Source: Bacillota bacterium
Lineage (GTDB): Bacteria > Bacillota > Clostridia > Christensenellales > UMGS416
Direction of reading: 5' to 3'
Length of the DNA: 64,000 bases
Assembly: GCA_023398815.1 (NCBI GenBank)
Contig: JAEWRW010000047.1
Coordinates: 1 to 64,000 of the forward strand
Shown: positions 31,505 to 39,543 of the stretch, piece after piece
How positions within the stretch are numbered: the stretch's first letter is position 1
Layout of the letters: each line of letters starts with the position of its first letter
Program-made: the position numbers and the translations under genes
The notes under the pieces: model-generated
What the model saw: only the letters and a program-made list of their open reading frames with translations
What the model was told of the DNA's origin: nothing
The model's database searches: none

Positions 31505-32695
31505 ATGGCATTGAACAAGAAGACGATTGAGAACATCGACGTGAAGGGCAAGCGGGTCCTGGCCCGTGTGGACTTCAACGTGCCGCAGAACGAAAAGGGC
31601 GAGATCACCGACGACAACCGCATCCGCGGCGCGCTGCCGACGATCCAGTACCTTCTGAGCCATGGTGCCAAGCTCATCCTTTGCACGCACCTGGGCCGGC
31701 CGAAGGCCAAGGTTGACCCGGCTTTTACCCTGAAGCCCTGTGCCGAGCGTCTGAGCGCCCTGCTGGGCAAGCCCGTGGCGCTGGCCACTGACGTGGTCGG
31801 CCCCGATGCCCAGGCCAAGGCCGCTACCCTGGGTGAGGGTGAGGTCATGATGCTGGAGAACGTGCGCTTTGAGGCCGGTGAGGAGAAGAACGACCCTGAG
31901 CTCTCCAAGCAGCTCGCCGCCCTGGCGGATGTCTACGTCAACGACGCCTTTGGCACGGCCCACCGCGCCCACGCCTCCACCGCGGGCGTTGCCGCCTTCC
32001 TGCCCGCTGTGGCCGGCTTCCTCATGAAGAAGGAAATCGAGATCATGGGCGCCGCATTGGAAAGCCCGCAGCGGCCCTTTGTTGCCATCCTGGGCGGTGC
32101 CAAGGTCAAGGACAAGATCGGCGTCGTGGCCAACCTGTTGGAGAAGGTAGACACGCTCATCATCGGCGGCGGCATGGCCTACACCTTCCAGAAGGCGCTG
32201 GGCGGCTCCATCGGCAAGTCCCTGCTGGATGAGTCCCGCATCGAATACGCCAAGGAAGTGATGGCAACGGCGGAGAAGAAGGGCATCAAGCTCCTGCTGC
32301 CCATCGATAACGAGGCGTCCCAGGAGTTTAGCAACGACGGCCTGCGTGCCACCTTCCACAGCCGGGAGATTCCCGATGGCTGGGAGGGCATGGACATCGG
32401 CCCCGACACCCAGCGCATCTTTGTGGAGGAAGTCAAGAAGGCCCGCACCATCATCTGGAACGGTACGATGGGCGTCAATGAGTTCTCCCACTTCGCCCAC
32501 GGCTCCCGCGTGGTGGCCGAAGCCATGGCCAACAACCCCGGCGTGACCATCGTGGGCGGCGGCGACACCGCGGCGGCGGTGGAGAGCTTCGGCCTGGCCG
32601 ACAAGATGACCCATGTCTCCACCGGCGGCGGTGCGTCGCTGGAGTTCCTGGAAGGCCTGGAACTGCCCGGTGTGGCGGCGCTCAACAACAAGTAA
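31505..32695 (+). CDS. pgk: phosphoglycerate kinase
   Basis: Transfers phosphate from 1,3-bisphosphoglycerate to ADP. 396 residues, the usual monomer. VLARVDFNVPQ, ILCTHLGRPK, VNDAFGTAHRAHAST, GGAKVKDKI, GGGMAYTF and the C-terminal GGGDTAAAVESFG are all present. ATG 31505 is 12 bases from AAGGAG and matches the family N-terminus (NKKTIENIDVKGKRVL). It follows cggR by 67 bases, so cggR and pgk are probably one operon. It ends at a strong hairpin at 32702. Confidence 0.98.
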   Translation: MALNKKTIENIDVKGKRVLARVDFNVPQNEKGEITDDNRIRGALPTIQYLLSHGAKLILCTHLGRPKAKVDPAFTLKPCAERLSALLGKPVALATDVVGPDAQAKAATLGEGEVMMLENVRFEAGEEKNDPELSKQLAALADVYVNDAFGTAHRAHASTAGVAAFLPAVAGFLMKKEIEIMGAALESPQRPFVAILGGAKVKDKIGVVANLLEKVDTLIIGGGMAYTFQKALGGSIGKSLLDESRIEYAKEVMATAEKKGIKLLLPIDNEASQEFSNDGLRATFHSREIPDGWEGMDIGPDTQRIFVEEVKKARTIIWNGTMGVNEFSHFAHGSRVVAEAMANNPGVTIVGGGDTAAAVESFGLADKMTHVSTGGGASLEFLEGLELPGVAALNNK

Positions 32696-32701
32696 TTGCC
32701 C

Positions 32702-32738
32702 GCGGGGCCGAACTCACCGGTTCGGCCCCGCCATATTT
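32702..32738 (+). terminator. pgk terminator
   Basis: 12-bp stem beginning GCGGGGCCGAAC (32702-32713), short loop, 3' arm ending at 32731, then CATATTTTG. Confidence 0.85.
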
Positions 32739-32786
32739 TGATAGGGATAGGCGAAAAGACTTGACGCCGCGTTGCTTTGCAATGCT

Positions 32787-32852
32787 CGCTCTGCTCTCAA
32801 CGATTCTGACGAATCGTCTGCCGCAGAGCGGGGGTAACACCGGTTCATCCGG
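32787..32852 (+). repeat. partial dispersed element, copy R5 (P1-P2 only)
   Basis: CGCTCTGC (32787-32794) pairs with GCAGAGCG (32823-32830), with a nested CGATTC / GAATCG hairpin; GGGGTAACA leads to CCGG TTCAT CCGG (32840-32852). This is the P1-GTAAC-P2 order of the complete copies, but no GCGACATGTGCGG loop follows. The 32739-33049 gap has no gene. Confidence 0.45.
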
Positions 32853-32933
32853 CAGCGGCGAACGAATATCCGTTCCATGCGTTTTACTGTCTCCGCCGCA
32901 GCGGCGTTACTTCCGTTGAATGCCAGTATGAGG

Positions 32934-32939
32934 TATACT
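32934..32939 (+). promoter_or_regulatory. -10 box ahead of tpiA
   Basis: TATACT about 110 bases upstream of tpiA; the -35 region is weak. Confidence 0.4.
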
Positions 32940-33049
32940 ATTGGATACCGTGCGGCGGCGTGTACGGCGCGCGGTGATGAAACACCGGTACAAGAACCGA
33001 ATGAACTCGCCTTTGGCACGTGAGCGACGAAGGCGAAAGGAGTACGAAG

Positions 33050-33796
33050 ATGAGAACACCGATCATCGCAGGCAACTGGAAGATGAACAAGACCCCGCAG
33101 GAGGCGGGTGCGCTCCTTGCGGAGCTCAAGCCCCTGGTGGCCGACGCGGCCTGCACCGTCGTCGTCTGCCCGCCCTTCGTGTGCCTGGCCGCCGCGGCGG
33201 AAGCGCTGCGGGGCAGCAACATCCACCTGGGTGCCCAGAACATGCACTGGAAGGCCAGCGGCGCGTACACCGGTGAGGTGTCGGCCGATATGCTCAAGGC
33301 CCTGGGCGTCGAGTATGTTATTCTCGGCCACTCCGAGCGCCGTCAGTACTTCGCGGAGACCGACGAGACCGTGAACCTGAAGACCAAGGCCGCGCTGGCC
33401 GCCGGGCTCCTGCCGATCGTGTGCGTGGGCGAGTCCCTGGCCGAGCGGGAGCAGGGTGTGACCGCCGACGTGGTGCAGCGCCAGACCGCCGCGGCCCTGG
33501 ATGGCCTGACCGGCGCGGAGGCTGCCGCCGTCGTCATTGCCTATGAGCCCATCTGGGCCATTGGCACCGGCCGCACCGCCACCTCCGCCGACGCCAACGA
33601 GGTCATCGGCATCATCCGCGCCACGGTGGAGCGCTGCTTTGACGCCGCCACCGCCGCAGCTGTCCGCATCCAGTACGGCGGCAGCATGAACCCCTCCAAC
33701 GCCAGCGAACTGATGGCCAAAGAGCACATCGACGGTGGGCTCATCGGCGGCGCTAGCCTGAAGGCCGCCGACTTCTCGGCCGTCGTGCATTTCTAG
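33050..33796 (+). CDS. tpiA: triosephosphate isomerase
   Basis: Interconverts dihydroxyacetone phosphate and glyceraldehyde 3-phosphate. 248 residues. Catalytic residues are visible: NWKMNK (Lys) at the N-terminus, ILGHSERRQYF (His) and AYEPIWAIGTG (Glu), followed by the phosphate loop QYGGSMNPSN and GGLIGGASL. ATG 33050 is 8 bases after AAAGGAG; an upstream GTG extension lacks homology. The next gene gpmI starts 15 bases after its stop, so the two are co-transcribed. Confidence 0.98.
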   Translation: MRTPIIAGNWKMNKTPQEAGALLAELKPLVADAACTVVVCPPFVCLAAAAEALRGSNIHLGAQNMHWKASGAYTGEVSADMLKALGVEYVILGHSERRQYFAETDETVNLKTKAALAAGLLPIVCVGESLAEREQGVTADVVQRQTAAALDGLTGAEAAAVVIAYEPIWAIGTGRTATSADANEVIGIIRATVERCFDAATAAAVRIQYGGSMNPSNASELMAKEHIDGGLIGGASLKAADFSAVVHF

Positions 33797-33811
33797 AAGC
33801 GAGGAACATCC

Positions 33812-35353
33812 ATGAAGAAAATGGTTGCATTGTTGATACTGGATGGCTTTGGCTATCGCGCCGATCGCGAGGGCAATACCATCGTTCCCCAGAATATCCC
33901 CAACGTCGAGGCCATGATGGCCACCTATCCCCACACCCTCATCGGGGCCAGCGGCCTCAATGTGGGCCTGCCCGATGGGCAAATGGGCAACAGCGAAGTG
34001 GGCCACACCAACATTGGCGCTGGCCGCATCGTGTACCAGGAGCTGACCCGCATCACCAAGGAGATTGAGGACGGCACGTTCTACACCAACGAGGCCCTGG
34101 TGGGCGCGGTGGATAATGCCCTCGCGAAGGGCACGGCGCTGCACCTCGTCGGCCTGGTGTCCGACGGCGGCGTCCACAGTCACATCGATCACCTGGAGGG
34201 CCTGCTGCGCCTCTGCCAGCGCAAGGGGCTGAGCCGCGTCTACGTCCACTGCCTGATGGATGGCCGCGACACCCCACCGACCAGCGGCAAGGGGTACATT
34301 GAAGACCTGGAGCGCCGCATGGCAGCCGTCGGCACCGGCAAGATTGCTACGGTCATCGGCCGCTACTGGGCCATGGACCGCGACAACCGCTGGGACCGCG
34401 TCAAGCGTGCCTTCGACGCCATTGCCGAGGGCAAGGGCGAGCCCGCCGCCAGCGCCGTGGCGGCCATGGAGCAATCCTATGCCAAGGGCGAGAACGACGA
34501 GTTCGTGCAGCCCTCGGTGGTGACGGACGGTGGGCAACCCATCGCCAAGCTGGGGGCTGACGACTCCATCGTGTTCTTCAACTTCCGCCCCGACCGCGCC
34601 CGTGAGCTGACCCGCGCCTTCATTGAGCCGGACTTTGCGGCCTTTGAGCGCGACGGCGGCTACCGCACGGTGTATTACGTCACCATGACCCAGTACGATG
34701 CCACGTTCCGCAACGTGCACATCGCCTTCCACCCCCAGAGCCTGAACAACACCTTCGGCCAGTACATTGCCGAGAAGGGCCTGACCCAGCTGCGCATTGC
34801 CGAGACCGAGAAGTACGCCCACGTGACGTTCTTCTTTAACGGCGGGGTGGAGCAGCCCAACCCCGGGGAGGACCGGGCGCTCATTCCCTCGCCCAAGGTG
34901 GCGACCTACGACCTGCAGCCCGAGATGAGCGCCTACGAGGTGGCCGACGAAGCCGTGCGCCGCATTGAGAGCGGCAAGTACGACGTGATGATCCTGAACT
35001 TCGCCAACTGCGACATGGTGGGCCACACCGGCTTCTTTGACGCCGCGTGGAAGGCCGTGCACACCGTCGACGAGTGTGTCGGCCGGGTGCTGAAGGCCAT
35101 CCTCGCCACCGGCGGCTCGGCCATTGTCACCGCCGACCACGGCAACGCCGAGATGATGGTGGATCCCGAGACCGGCGAGCCCTTCACGGCCCACACCACC
35201 AATCCGGTGCCCTGCATCCTGGTGGACGACAGCCGCAAAGCTGCCACCTTGCGCAACGGCGGCCGCCTCTGCGACTTAGCCCCCACGCTCCTCGACCTGC
35301 TGGGCCTGCCCCAGCCGGCGGAGATGACCGGCACCAGCCTGATCGCGAAATAA
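33812..35353 (+). CDS. gpmI: 2,3-bisphosphoglycerate-independent phosphoglycerate mutase
   Basis: Manganese-dependent conversion of 3-phosphoglycerate to 2-phosphoglycerate. 513 residues, typical GpmI. The phosphatase-like domain has LLILDGFGYR, DGQMGNSEVGHTNIGAGR with the catalytic serine, and TADHGNAEMM near the end; the inserted transferase domain has VHCLMDGRDTPPTSG and IGRYWAMDRDNRW. ATG 33812 follows GAGG. Last gene of the glycolytic set, ended by the hairpin at 35374. Confidence 0.98.
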   Translation: MKKMVALLILDGFGYRADREGNTIVPQNIPNVEAMMATYPHTLIGASGLNVGLPDGQMGNSEVGHTNIGAGRIVYQELTRITKEIEDGTFYTNEALVGAVDNALAKGTALHLVGLVSDGGVHSHIDHLEGLLRLCQRKGLSRVYVHCLMDGRDTPPTSGKGYIEDLERRMAAVGTGKIATVIGRYWAMDRDNRWDRVKRAFDAIAEGKGEPAASAVAAMEQSYAKGENDEFVQPSVVTDGGQPIAKLGADDSIVFFNFRPDRARELTRAFIEPDFAAFERDGGYRTVYYVTMTQYDATFRNVHIAFHPQSLNNTFGQYIAEKGLTQLRIAETEKYAHVTFFFNGGVEQPNPGEDRALIPSPKVATYDLQPEMSAYEVADEAVRRIESGKYDVMILNFANCDMVGHTGFFDAAWKAVHTVDECVGRVLKAILATGGSAIVTADHGNAEMMVDPETGEPFTAHTTNPVPCILVDDSRKAATLRNGGRLCDLAPTLLDLLGLPQPAEMTGTSLIAK

Positions 35354-35373
35354 GCAGCGTCACAACAAATCTG

Positions 35374-35408
35374 AAGCCCGTCCGCCTATCCAGGCGGGCG
35401 GGCTTCTT
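35374..35408 (+). terminator. gpmI terminator
   Basis: 14-bp stem AAGCCCGTCCGCCT / AGGCGGGCGGGCTT with a four-base loop, followed by CTTGTTGG. Confidence 0.8.
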
Positions 35409-35443
35409 GTTGGTGTGCCTGCCGCACAGGGGAGTGGTGACGA

Positions 35444-35697
35444 CCCAAGGGGCTCGCCCCTTGGGAATCCCCGCAATGGCAGTGCAGGCGTGATGCCTCA
35501 TTACGAAGTGGAAGCTCCGAACCCGCAGGCCGGTTCATCCGGCCAAGGGACGAAGCAACTGGCGGCGGCACGCACCCCTTCCCGCCCGCAGGCGCGTGTT
35601 TACGTGAAACGAGCACGAGCGAAACAATAAAGAAGCCCGCCAGCGACATGTGCGGTGGCGGGCATATAGGGTTGTAAGGACGAGTGGTTCCCACTCG
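35444..35697 (+). repeat. dispersed structured element, copy R4 (candidate ncRNA)
   Basis: P1: CCCAAGGGGC / GCCCCTTGGG (35444-35465). P2: GGCCGG TTCAT CCGGCC (35528-35544). P3: GCCCGCCA (35635-35642), loop GCGACATGTGCGG (35643-35655), TGGCGGGC (35656-35663). P4: CGAGTGG / CCACTCG (35681-35697). The primary sequence has diverged from R1 and R2, but the P3 loop is identical and all four stems are kept. Lies between the convergent gpmI and a RidA-like gene; no ORF fits. Confidence 0.65.
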
Positions 35698-35726
35698 CGG
35701 CGGTCGCTGAAGGCGGCCGCTGCGAC

Positions 35727-36188
35727 TTAGTCTTTGATGGACAGAATGAGCTCGAACTCGGCGGCGGTGTTGCCCACCGGCATGTTGCGGCTGCCCATGA
35801 TCGTGCGGGTGTGCACGCCACGGTTGCGGAACACCTCATACAGCACGTCTGCAAAGCCGTCGTACACTTTGTCGAGGTCATGGAAGTCGTCGTCGCAGGC
35901 GATGAGCCCGAACCCTTTGATGATCTGATCCACGCGGTCCAGGTCGCCGAGCTCCTCACGGATCATCATAAGCTGGATGAGGGCGATGTGCTGGCAGGCG
36001 GCGTAGCCATCCTCAATGGTCAAGTCCCGGCCGATGAGTCCCTGCCGGAAATCGGCGCAGCCGGAGCCGGAGGTGTAGAGCAGGTTGCCGACCCGGCGGC
36101 ACCCAACGAGCGCCCGGCCCTTGTAGCTCAAGTAGTCGATGTCCAGTTCCTTGGCCTTTTTATCCAAAAGATCGTTGATGGCAGACAT
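35727..36188 (-). CDS. RidA/YjgF-like protein (third copy)
   Basis: 153-residue protein of the YjgF/YER057c/UK114 superfamily, whose best-known member RidA hydrolyses reactive enamine/imine intermediates released by PLP enzymes. Conserved: NLLYTSGSGCADF (the strand with the ligand-site serine), GLIGRDLTIEDGYAACQHI, GDLDRVDQIIKGFGLI, and HTRTIMGSRNMPVGN with the key arginine. It is closest in form to the PF14588-type subgroup. ATG 36188 is 7 bases from GGAGGA, starting 13 bases after the preceding stop. Last gene of the minus-strand catabolic operon, downstream of two other genes for a RidA and a PLP enzyme, supporting a role in enamine/imine removal. Confidence 0.82.
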   Translation of the reverse strand: MSAINDLLDKKAKELDIDYLSYKGRALVGCRRVGNLLYTSGSGCADFRQGLIGRDLTIEDGYAACQHIALIQLMMIREELGDLDRVDQIIKGFGLIACDDDFHDLDKVYDGFADVLYEVFRNRGVHTRTIMGSRNMPVGNTAAEFELILSIKD

Positions 36189-36201
36189 GTTCTTCTCCTC
36201 C

Positions 36202-36717
36202 TTACTTGCGAATCTGGATGATGGCGTCGCAGACGATCGGCACGTTGTTGTTGAGGTTGGTGGCGCCCATATCGGAGCGGGCGTGCATGCCGCGCTCGCC
36301 AAAGACCTCGGTCATGAGGTCGGTGAAGCCGTCTGCCACCTGGGGCAGGTCGCCGAAGCCCGGCACGCCGTTCACCAGGGCATAGACCTTCAGAATGCAT
36401 TCCACATTATCGAGGTCGCCCAGCGCGTCCTTGATGATCGTCAGCATATTGATGGCGACGAGGCGCGCTGCCCTATAGCCTTCCTCCACGCTCAGTTCGC
36501 CACCCAGGCGGCCGACGAAGGCGGGCTTGCCGTCGGGGCCGGTGGGCTCCATGGCCGAGATGAACAGCAGATCCTCGTGGATCTTATACTTGCAGATGCC
36601 GCGGCCGGTGCGGTAGGGGGTCTCACCCTTCGGCTTGTTCCCCACGACTTGGATTCTTACGTCGTCGTCAAACAGTTGCAGACCCAGGTCCGCCAGTCTC
36701 TTTTCCGCAATGCTCAT
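36202..36717 (-). CDS. RidA/YjgF-like protein (second copy)
   Basis: 171-residue RidA superfamily protein. Conserved segments: DLLFISAMEPTGPDGKPAF, GRLGGELSVEEGYRAARLVAINML, GDLDNVECILKVYALVNGVPGF and GMHARSDMGATNLNNNVPIV, with the arginine expected to bind the substrate carboxylate. It carries an N-terminal insertion of about 20 residues compared with the other two copies (VVGNKPKGETPYRTGRG). ATG 36717 is 7 bases from GGAGG. It sits directly after the gene for the SelA-like PLP enzyme (22-base gap), the pairing expected if it processes that enzyme's product. Confidence 0.85.
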   Translation of the reverse strand: MSIAEKRLADLGLQLFDDDVRIQVVGNKPKGETPYRTGRGICKYKIHEDLLFISAMEPTGPDGKPAFVGRLGGELSVEEGYRAARLVAINMLTIIKDALGDLDNVECILKVYALVNGVPGFGDLPQVADGFTDLMTEVFGERGMHARSDMGATNLNNNVPIVCDAIIQIRK

Positions 36718-36739
36718 GATAGTGCCTCCTTTGATTGAT

Positions 36740-37873
36740 TTAGCGCGCCGCTTGCAGCACGCAGGTTTGGGCGATGACTTCCCGAACGACGACGGAAACC
36801 TCGTCGTCCGTCAGCAGCAGGGGGTTGATGAAGATGCCATTGGTACAGGTGTCGTGCCCGGTCTTGCAAATGAGGATGCCGGGCGTGCCTTCCCGCAGGA
36901 CTTTCACCAGTTCTTCCGCAGGGACGTCGACCATCAGCTCCGCCGCCGAGCGGGGGTAGCACTGGCCGGTGGGGCCGGGGAACACACGCTTGCAGCGGAA
37001 AAGCCCGCTCTTGTTGAGGGCCTCGTTGATGTACTGCACCCGCGCCTCGATGGTCGCAACCTTGCAGTCCACCATGCCGGGCTCCAGGTAGTCGCGGATG
37101 GCGGTGTACAGCCCCACGATCTCCTCGCGGCCGATCTTGCTAGAGCGGCCGATGCCGTGCTTAGGAGCGCCTACCAGCGGGAAGCCATCGAGTAGCCACT
37201 TCTTGCCCACCACCAGGCCGCTGCCCTGGGGGCCGCGCATGCCCTTGCCGCCGCTGAACACCGCCGCGGCCGCGCCGGCCCCGGTGAAGCGCCAGAGGTT
37301 CTCAATGGGCGGGAGCTGCGCCGCGGCGTCCACCACCACAGGCACGTTGTGGCGGTTGGCCACGGCCATCGTGTCCTCAAAGGACAGCGACGTGTTGCGG
37401 CAGCCCCACAGGTCAAAGAAGAAGATGGCCGCCGTGCGGTCGTTGATGGCCGCCTCCAGCGCCTCGGTGTCGTGGGGCTGGGCGTCCACGGCAATGACCT
37501 TGGCGCCCGAGCACTCCAGTGCTTTGTCGTAGCCTGTGCGCTGGCCGGCCATCATGACGATCTCATTCTTTGCCAAGGCGCTGGTGTCCGGCAACAGCTT
37601 GAGAAGCTCGGGGTCGCTGCCGGTGAGAATCAGCGACGCGCAGTACAGCAGCCCTGACGACGCGCCGGCGGTGATGTAGGCCCCCTCGTTGTGGCTGAGC
37701 TCGGCGATGCGCCGGCCGGTTTTCTCCTGCAGGTCGGCCAGCTCCACAAAGTTGCGCGACGCGGCGTGCATGGCGTCCATGACGCGGTCGGGCATGCGGG
37801 AGCCGCCAAAGATGGAGACGGTGTCCAGCGCGTTGATGTAGGGCTTGATGCCCAGTTCCTGATAGATGCTCAT
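36740..37873 (-). CDS. SelA-like PLP-dependent enzyme (ammonia-lyase-like)
   Basis: 377-residue PLP enzyme of fold type I in the selenocysteine-synthase-like group, which includes D-glucosaminate-6-phosphate ammonia-lyase (DgaE). N-terminus YQELGIKPYINALDTVSIFGGSRMPDRV is typical. The PLP lysine is Lys210 in VFSGGKGMRGPQGSGLV, preceded by VVVDAAAQLPP with the cofactor-binding Asp; GRSSKIGREEIVGLYTAI follows. It lacks features needed for tRNA work, so a small-molecule lyase role is likely. The start codon overlaps the stop of the upstream SDR gene by four bases. About half its residues match the PLP module at 42410-43537, so they are paralogues. Confidence 0.82.
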   Translation of the reverse strand: MSIYQELGIKPYINALDTVSIFGGSRMPDRVMDAMHAASRNFVELADLQEKTGRRIAELSHNEGAYITAGASSGLLYCASLILTGSDPELLKLLPDTSALAKNEIVMMAGQRTGYDKALECSGAKVIAVDAQPHDTEALEAAINDRTAAIFFFDLWGCRNTSLSFEDTMAVANRHNVPVVVDAAAQLPPIENLWRFTGAGAAAAVFSGGKGMRGPQGSGLVVGKKWLLDGFPLVGAPKHGIGRSSKIGREEIVGLYTAIRDYLEPGMVDCKVATIEARVQYINEALNKSGLFRCKRVFPGPTGQCYPRSAAELMVDVPAEELVKVLREGTPGILICKTGHDTCTNGIFINPLLLTDDEVSVVVREVIAQTCVLQAAR

Positions 37874-38736
37874 GGTCCTCCTCCTCGGGATTTGTCCAGT
37901 GTAACCCGATATTGCTCGATGATGTCCTCATAATCCGGCGGCTGGGGGTAGGCGTCCACCCGGTGGGCCTGCATGGTGCCGCCGCCATCCTGGAAGAGCG
38001 TTGCGCCGGTCACATAGCTCGAGAGGTCCGACGCCAGAAAGAGCACGGTGGTTGCGATGTTGTCGGCCAGCCCAGGGCCATTGAGGGGCTGGTGGGCCAG
38101 CAGCAGGGGGTAGTCCAGCGGCTCCTCCAGGCGGCCCTCCCACCAGGGGCGGAGTTCACCGGTGTACACCGCACCGGGGCAGATGACATTGGAGCGCACG
38201 TTGCACGCCGCATAGTCCATGGCGATGGCCCGGCTCATGCCCTCGATGCCGCCTTTGCTGGCGGCGTAGGCGGTGTTGCCCGGCACCGACGCGGTGGAGT
38301 TGACTGACGAGATGTGGATGACGCTGCCGCCGCCGGCGGCTGCCATGCCCGGCACGAAGGCCCGCGACAGCCGCAGGGCACCTTTGAGGTTCACGGCCAG
38401 GATGCGCTCAAAGACCGTTGGGTCCTGCTCCACCAGCAAGTCGCGGTCGTTGATCCCCGCCACATTCACCAACACGTCAGCGTGACCCAAGCGGCGCTTT
38501 GCCGCCTGGCAGAAGGCATCGACCTCGTCGGCATTTCCCATGTCGCAGTGCTGGTAAAGGCACCCAGGTTGCAGGGTGTTGGCATCGGCCAGGGTAGTCT
38601 GCCCGGCCTCATCGTCAATGTCGCAGAAGGCCACCTGGGCCCCCTGGGCCGCCAGCAGCAGCACGATGGCCCGGCCCATGCCCTTGGCACCGGCGCTGAC
38701 GACGGCGCGTTTGCCGGCCAGCAGTTGGTTGTTCAT
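37870..38736 (-). CDS. SDR family oxidoreductase
   Basis: 288-residue short-chain dehydrogenase/reductase. Cofactor loop VVSAGAKGMGRAI (a variant of TGxxxGxG), CDIDDEAGQ after the second strand, NVAGIND, catalytic Ser in IHISSVN, and Tyr/Lys in YAASKGGIEGMSRAIAMDY; CPGAV follows. The aspartate in CDID suggests NAD rather than NADP. A C-terminal tail of about 30 residues (VDAYPQPPDYEDIIEQYR) is longer than usual. It ends overlapping the PLP gene (ATGA) and starts a few bases after the preceding SDR gene, so it is tightly coupled. Substrate unknown; a sugar or sugar acid is likely from context. Confidence 0.88.
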   Translation of the reverse strand: MNNQLLAGKRAVVSAGAKGMGRAIVLLLAAQGAQVAFCDIDDEAGQTTLADANTLQPGCLYQHCDMGNADEVDAFCQAAKRRLGHADVLVNVAGINDRDLLVEQDPTVFERILAVNLKGALRLSRAFVPGMAAAGGGSVIHISSVNSTASVPGNTAYAASKGGIEGMSRAIAMDYAACNVRSNVICPGAVYTGELRPWWEGRLEEPLDYPLLLAHQPLNGPGLADNIATTVLFLASDLSSYVTGATLFQDGGGTMQAHRVDAYPQPPDYEDIIEQYRVTLDKSRGGGP

Positions 38737-38740
38737 CCGC

Positions 38741-39532
38741 TCACCCCCAATCCTGCACGTGGGCCTGCGCTTGAATGCCGCCGTCCACAGGCAGGTCCTC
38801 GCCGGTCATGAAAGCCGAAAGATCACTGGCCAGGTAGAGAGCGGCTTTGGCCGCGTCCTCCACGGTGGCGGGGCGGCGCAGCGGCTGGGTCATGTCGAAG
38901 CCGTTGCCACCCCGGAAGCGCGGCATCTCCTGCTGGTAGGCGCGGCCCACACAGCCGAGGTTCATGCCCAGCAGCAGGTTGTTGCACCGGATACCCCAGC
39001 GGGCGTAATCCATGGCCACCGCCCGCCCGTAGGCACTCAGCGCCCCCTTGCTGGCGGCGTAGGCCCCCACCTGGGGCACCGAGCCCTTGGTGTAGTCGCT
39101 GGAGATGTTGACGATGGTACCGGCGCGAGCCTCCAGCATGCCCGGCAGAAAGAGCTTGGTGCACCGCACGGTACACAGCACGTTGAGCTCCATCAGAGCA
39201 CGGAACCCGGCCAGGTCGACCTCGTGGGCATAGGCCCGCTCGAAGCGCCCGGCGTTGTTGATGAGGCAATCCACCCGGCCAAAGCGGCGAAGCACCTCGC
39301 GGCAGGCTTCCTCGGTTTGGGCCCGGTCGGCCATGTCCGCTGGCAGGAAGAAGCTGCCGGGCGACAGGGCTTTGAGCTCCGCCTCCGTCTGGCGGCCCGC
39401 TTCCTCATCGATGTCAGTAATGGCCACCGCCGCCCCCTGCGCCGCAAAGAGCAGCGCAATGGCCCGGCCAACGCCGGCCCCGCCGGCGCTCACGAAGGCC
39501 TGTTTCCCCTCCAACAATCGGTTGGTTCGCAT
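38741..39532 (-). CDS. SDR family oxidoreductase
   Basis: 263-residue short-chain dehydrogenase/reductase. Glycine loop FVSAGGAGVGRAIA, TDIDEEAG (NAD-type acidic residue), INNAGRFERAY, NISSDY and the catalytic YAASKGALSAYGRAVAMDY are intact; VDGGIQAQAHVQDWG closes the protein. The start is ATG 39532, 5 bases from GGAGG; the frame stays open for another 440 bases upstream, but that is the antisense-like shadow of the previous gene and shows no SDR features. Upstream gene stop is 11 bases away. Its VSAG loop resembles that of the adjacent SDR gene, suggesting local duplication. Confidence 0.88.
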   Translation of the reverse strand: MRTNRLLEGKQAFVSAGGAGVGRAIALLFAAQGAAVAITDIDEEAGRQTEAELKALSPGSFFLPADMADRAQTEEACREVLRRFGRVDCLINNAGRFERAYAHEVDLAGFRALMELNVLCTVRCTKLFLPGMLEARAGTIVNISSDYTKGSVPQVGAYAASKGALSAYGRAVAMDYARWGIRCNNLLLGMNLGCVGRAYQQEMPRFRGGNGFDMTQPLRRPATVEDAAKAALYLASDLSAFMTGEDLPVDGGIQAQAHVQDWG

Positions 39533-39543
39533 GGTTGCCTCCA

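Noticed and set aside
32714..35194. 826-codon open frame on the minus strand across tpiA and gpmI
   Set aside because: Antisense shadow of two conserved glycolytic genes; composition is unlike a real protein.
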